This document shows positions 12,562 through 15,275 of a stretch of DNA of 15,275 bases, piece by piece. The notes beneath the pieces were generated by a model. That model did no database searches and had not been told where the DNA came from. It worked only from the letters and a program-made list of their open reading frames with translations. Position numbers and translations under genes: made by a program. This DNA is from Kiritimatiellia bacterium (lineage in GTDB: Bacteria; Verrucomicrobiota; Kiritimatiellia; RFP12; DVOR01), in NCBI GenBank assembly GCA_900771325.1, contig CAAGNN010000101.1, forward strand, positions 1-15,275, in the 5' to 3' direction. Within the stretch, counting starts at the first letter, position 1; each line of letters opens with the position of its first letter.

Positions 12562-13905
12562 ATGCTGATTCGATTTGCCATAGAGAATTGGATGTCTTTC
12601 CGTGAGCGAGCGGAGTTCTCGATGGTCGCAACGCGAGAGCAACAACATCGCGAACAGGTCACAAAATATGCGCGAATGCAGATGAGGATTTTACCGGCAG
12701 GCTTTTTGTTTGGCGGGAATGCATCTGGCAAATCCAACTTCTTCCGGGCGCTTGCGTTTTGTAAAGGGTTTATCACCAAAAGCTACCTTCTTCCCCCAGA
12801 AAGGCCCATCCCGGTGATGCCGTTTTTGCTCGATAATGAAAGTCGCAACAAGCCGTCGCGGTTTGAGTTCGTTATCCTCATTGGGGACGAAGTCTACAAA
12901 TATCGGTTTACTTGCGATGCTACGCACGTATACGAGGAGGCGCTTAACCGACTCACCTGCCCGAAGGCTGGTTTTTCGTTCGAGCGCAAAATAGATCCTG
13001 ATACGCTTCAGTCTTCTATTCTGCTTGGCGCTGCCCTCAAACCCGAGCAACCGCTCTACGACTTGATCGCTCGGGCCACGGCTCCCAATCGCCTCTTCCT
13101 TTCTGCTGCCGTTGCACAAAATGTGACGGCGTTGCGACCTCTCTACGATTGGTTTCGCGAAACCTTGCAGCTCGTCTCTCCCACTGCGCATTATGCCAGC
13201 ATCGAACGATATGCCAGTGAAAGTTGGATAGGTTCTCGCCGGATGAACGAGTTGCTTGCCGAGTTTGATACCGGCATCGCACAGATTCGCCGAACGCCGA
13301 TTGAACGCGCGCAAATTCCCCTTCCCGCTCCCATCCTTGAGGAGATTGAACAAAGCCTTACAGAGGGCACTTCCACACGCATCTTCGCCCCTCAGGGCGG
13401 GCCATTGCCCTATATGGTTACGCGCAAAGACGGAGCCTTTGTTTACGAGAAGATTTCCGCCCATCATGTTGCGCCCGGCTTGCCGAGTGGTATTTGCGAC
13501 TTTGAGTTGCAGAATGAATCCGACGGCACCAATCGCCTCTTAGAATTATTGCCCGCATTGGTGGACTTGGAGCGGGCGAAGAGTTCGCGCGTATATGTCA
13601 TCGATGAAATCGACCGTTGCCTTCACGCAATGGCAACGCGCCGCTTCCTGCGTCTATTCAAAGAAAGCCGAACCACCGAAACCCGGTCGCAACTCTTGGC
13701 CACCTCCCACACCGCCTCGCTACTCGACCAGACGTTGCTTCGGCGTGATGAGATGTGGTTCGTTGAGCGCACACACAAGCGCGAATCCTCCAAACTCTTC
13801 AGCGTTGCTGAGTATGAGGAAGCCCGTAAAGACAAAGACCTCGTGCGTAGCTACCTAGAAGGGCGTATGGGCGGCATCCAATCCATCGACAACGGAGGAG
13901 ACTGA
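12562..13905 (+). CDS. AAA/ABC-type ATPase of a RloA-RloB (AbiL-like) defence pair
   Basis: The 447-residue protein has an SMC/ABC-like ATPase core of the AAA_15/AAA_21 type. N-terminal RFAIENWMSFRER is the typical opening; Walker A GGNASGKSN is at 51-59, a signature-like ESDGTNRLLELLP at 319-331, Walker B RVYVIDEID at 343-351, and the switch His H383 in LLATSHTASLL. This is the architecture of RloA/AbiLi, which acts with a RloB/TOPRIM-type partner; related OLD, Gabija and PARIS systems use the same ATPase-plus-nuclease logic. I chose ATG 12562 because AAAGGAG lies 6 bases upstream; the in-frame TTG at 12508 would place the promoter inside the gene. The stop codon is 2 bp from the rloB start. 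It likely senses infection and controls the partner effector (inference). Confidence 0.92.
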   Translation: MLIRFAIENWMSFRERAEFSMVATREQQHREQVTKYARMQMRILPAGFLFGGNASGKSNFFRALAFCKGFITKSYLLPPERPIPVMPFLLDNESRNKPSRFEFVILIGDEVYKYRFTCDATHVYEEALNRLTCPKAGFSFERKIDPDTLQSSILLGAALKPEQPLYDLIARATAPNRLFLSAAVAQNVTALRPLYDWFRETLQLVSPTAHYASIERYASESWIGSRRMNELLAEFDTGIAQIRRTPIERAQIPLPAPILEEIEQSLTEGTSTRIFAPQGGPLPYMVTRKDGAFVYEKISAHHVAPGLPSGICDFELQNESDGTNRLLELLPALVDLERAKSSRVYVIDEIDRCLHAMATRRFLRLFKESRTTETRSQLLATSHTASLLDQTLLRRDEMWFVERTHKRESSKLFSVAEYEEARKDKDLVRSYLEGRMGGIQSIDNGGD

Positions 13906-13907
13906 CA

Positions 13908-14498
13908 ATGGGCAATCCCTTCTCTCGGCCCTCTGGTACGCGCCACTATCGGCGGCTTTTCCTCCTCTCCTGCGAAGGTCATCAAACCGAGCCTAGCTAC
14001 TTCAAACGCTTTAACTCGGACACGCTTCGCATTGAATGCCTACGCGCAAACGGGAAAAGTGCACCCCTGCAAGTCCTTAATCGGCTGAAAAAACAGCGAA
14101 GATCCCTCCAGCCAGGCGATCAAATGTGGCTTGTTGTTGACCGTGACCAATGGGAAGAAACCCACCTCGACGAACTTGCCACCTGGGCCCAAGACGCCAC
14201 TGGGGCGATTCGCCGAGGGCTCGCCCTCTCCAACCCCAAGTTCGAGATTTGGCTCCTCTACCATTTCGAGGACGCCTCCAACTATGCCACCGCCAAGACC
14301 TGCGTTGACCATCTACGCAACTATCTGCCTGATTACGACAAATGGGTTGATAACAGGCGCATCTCGCAGGAAATGATTCAACAAGCCATCGCGCGCGCCG
14401 AGCCGCACCTCGATGAGCACACCCGATGGCCTAAACAGCAAGGTGCGACCTCCGTCTGCCTTCTCGTCAAAGAACTCCTTGCCGCATCGCGTTCATAA
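13908..14498 (+). CDS. rloB: RloB-like protein (AbiLii-type effector, TOPRIM-like)
   Basis: The 196-residue protein matches the RloB family pattern: a conserved acid in LLSCEGHQTEPSYFKRF (E23), a VVDRD motif with D78 and D80, then SNPKFEIWLLYHF (108-120) and a C-terminal TSVCLLV segment. The E...DxD arrangement is that of TOPRIM-like nucleases, as in OLD-family partners; nuclease activity for RloB is an inference. ATG 13908 lies 2 bp after the ATPase stop, with GGAGGAG inside the end of the ATPase gene, so the two are co-translated. In lactococcal AbiL, homologues of both genes are needed for phage resistance. The TAA stop (14496-14498) abuts the stop of the convergent terminase remnant. Complete. 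Confidence 0.9.
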   Translation: MGNPFSRPSGTRHYRRLFLLSCEGHQTEPSYFKRFNSDTLRIECLRANGKSAPLQVLNRLKKQRRSLQPGDQMWLVVDRDQWEETHLDELATWAQDATGAIRRGLALSNPKFEIWLLYHFEDASNYATAKTCVDHLRNYLPDYDKWVDNRRISQEMIQQAIARAEPHLDEHTRWPKQQGATSVCLLVKELLAASRS

Positions 14499-14754
14499 CC
14501 CCATTTCCTTGCGTTTTTGGACGGAGGAGAGTTTGAGGACCTTCTTGGGCTTTTTCTCGCGCGAGAGGTTTGCGCAAGGGAGCGTTTCGCCCAACATCGA
14601 GGCCGCGACAGCACCCCCAACGGTGCAGTCGAGCCAATGGTTGTCGTGCGACTCCGGGCGCAACTTCCACTCGTCGGCCCCTTCCGGCCGCCTCCTTTTT
14701 TGCGTGGCGAGGGGAGTGCCTTTTGGCCCGAGAAACGCGCTAGCGTGGCTCTAA
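14493..14754 (-). pseudogene. C-terminal fragment of phage terminase large subunit (GpA-type)
   Basis: The minus-strand frame between a TAG at 14755 and a TGA at 14493-14495 has no usable start but encodes about 86 residues with a phage terminase GpA-like ending: EWKLRPESHD, then NHWLDCTVGGAVAASMLG, then a basic tail (REKKPKKVLKLSSVQKRKEMG). The WK..P...(D)NHWLDC pattern marks the end of the nuclease domain of this DNA-packaging family, as I remember it; the upstream ~500 residues are missing. DNA upstream changes to AT-rich palindromic sequence, so the gene was truncated by deletion or insertion. It converges on rloB with directly adjacent stop codons. Identification rests on a short motif and should be taken as probable only. 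Confidence 0.58.
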
Positions 14755-15115
14755 ATGGCCTCTACGGCGATTTGAGAAGCGCCCCTCAAAGGCGGTTTTA
14801 TGACGCAAGTTTGTTGTGCGTGCTTGCGGTAGAGCCCTGTTTCGTTGGACGAGGCGAGGGCGTTCTCTTCGCACGAAGCGTTGGGCGTGTTGGGATGTTG
14901 AGAACGATGCTAGACACATAGACCCATAAGAGGGATAAACACGGCTATAACAAATCTTATTCTCAACAGTCTCAACAGTCTTATATAAGACTCTTATTAC
15001 CTTGTATTCATTGGCTTCTCTCCTCGTTTTTGTGTTGAGACTTGAGGCTCTCAAGGTTACTCCCAACACTCAACATTGAAGCGTGTAATGTTGGGAGTTG
15101 AGTTTTGTTTGGCAC
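14755..15115. other. 361-bp AT-rich intergenic stretch with palindromes
   Basis: No supported gene. It contains TCTCAACAG twice in tandem (14961-14978), running directly into a perfect 16-bp palindrome AGTCTTATATAAGACT (14977-14992). A hairpin CAACATT-GAAGCGTGT-AATGTTG lies at about 15071-15093, surrounded by further ACTCAACA/TTGGGAG motifs. These could be phage operator or replication-related repeats, or an intergenic terminator for the gene on the right. Confidence 0.5.
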
Positions 15116-15275
15116 TCAACATTCTTCCTTCGGTGCGCTGGGTGTAAGGCGATAGTTTCTCCCGTCAAAGGCGAGCCAACCGCGTTCGACCAATTCGTCG
15201 AGGGCTTCTCGGCGCTCTTTGGCGTCGGTTCCTTTCAGGCCGCCGAGCGAAATGTCGCGGCGTGTAAAGCCGAGG
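15116..15275 (-). CDS. C-terminus of a probable phage/plasmid replication protein (DUF3987/primase-like), partial
   Basis: An open minus-strand frame enters from the right edge and ends at TGA 15116-15118. The 52 visible residues (FTRRDISLGGLKGTDAKERR, then EALDELVERGWLAFDGRNYR, ending LTPSAPKEEC) form a winged-helix-like unit: a 'new row / helix / recognition helix / LxxxGWL' pattern. This commonly closes DUF3987 or primase-helicase replication proteins of prophages and integrated elements. It lies upstream of the terminase fragment on the same strand, which suits a replication-then-packaging phage order. Only the tail is visible, so another DNA-binding protein with a winged-helix end is possible. 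Confidence 0.5.
   Translation of the reverse strand, partial: LGFTRRDISLGGLKGTDAKERREALDELVERGWLAFDGRNYRLTPSAPKEEC

Noticed and set aside
14413..14754. 113-aa plus-strand frame past rloB
   Set aside because: It overlaps the end of rloB in another frame and is antisense to the terminase-like fragment, with no motif of its own.
14740..15069. 109-aa minus-strand frame in the AT-rich gap
   Set aside because: Low-complexity, Arg/Thr/Ser-rich, no ribosome site, and it crosses the palindromes; no family resemblance.
1..15275. CRISPR arrays, tRNA/rRNA genes, transposases or integrases
   Set aside because: Looked for on both strands; no regularly spaced repeat-spacer structure, no cloverleaf or rRNA-like segment, and no DDE, tyrosine or serine recombinase frame was recognised.

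Overview
The window is visibly GC-rich, with an obvious third-position G/C bias in most genes. It combines a carbohydrate-active host gene, a small HU-centred cassette, a three-module defence island and the edge of a prophage. The large secreted-type sialidase with concanavalin-like repeats, the HU-like/Ig-fold protein and the phage genes together suggest a mucosal or gut Verrucomicrobiota/Kiritimatiellota/Lentisphaerota-type (PVC) bacterium. That placement is an inference from gene content. No rRNA, tRNA, CRISPR array, transposase or integrase is visible.

Left part (1-4886). The 3' three kilobases of a multidomain sialidase lie on the plus strand and enter from outside the window. Converging on it from the minus strand is a compact cassette, read right to left: an 89-aa hydrophilic protein, a 248-aa HU-like DNA-binding protein with a C-terminal Ig-like domain, a 25-aa amphipathic peptide with an exceptionally strong ribosome binding site, and an overlapping ~96-aa coiled-coil protein. 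A 180-bp element with 30-bp terminal inverted repeats sits inside this cassette. The layout recalls the HU/'smalltalk'/amidase clusters of Bacteroidota, but the partner protein differs.

Middle (4887-14498). This is a defence island built of three modules: a complete type I (IC-like) restriction-modification operon hsdM-hsdS-hsdR on the minus strand, a phd-doc toxin-antitoxin pair on the plus strand, and an AAA ATPase plus RloB pair (RloA/RloB, AbiL-like) on the plus strand. The genes in each module are tightly coupled (ATGA overlaps or 2-bp spacing). A nearly identical 59-bp direct repeat occurs three times, at 4932, 11565 and 12413, once before each module. A perfect 35-bp inverted repeat (5351-5385 and 11409-11443) additionally brackets the whole restriction-modification operon. 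The hsdS gene carries four tandem 12-bp units encoding ELTA between its target-recognition domains, the EcoR124I-type specificity-spacer repeat.

Right part (14493-15275). A headless C-terminal fragment that looks like a GpA-type phage terminase large subunit converges on rloB, with stop codons directly adjacent. It is followed by an AT-rich intergenic stretch with palindromes, then the C-terminus of a probable phage/plasmid replication protein (DUF3987/primase-like) that runs off the edge. The island therefore looks as if it was assembled inside or against a degraded prophage. I infer that the three modules cooperate only as layered anti-phage protection: DNA cleavage, then abortive or stasis responses.
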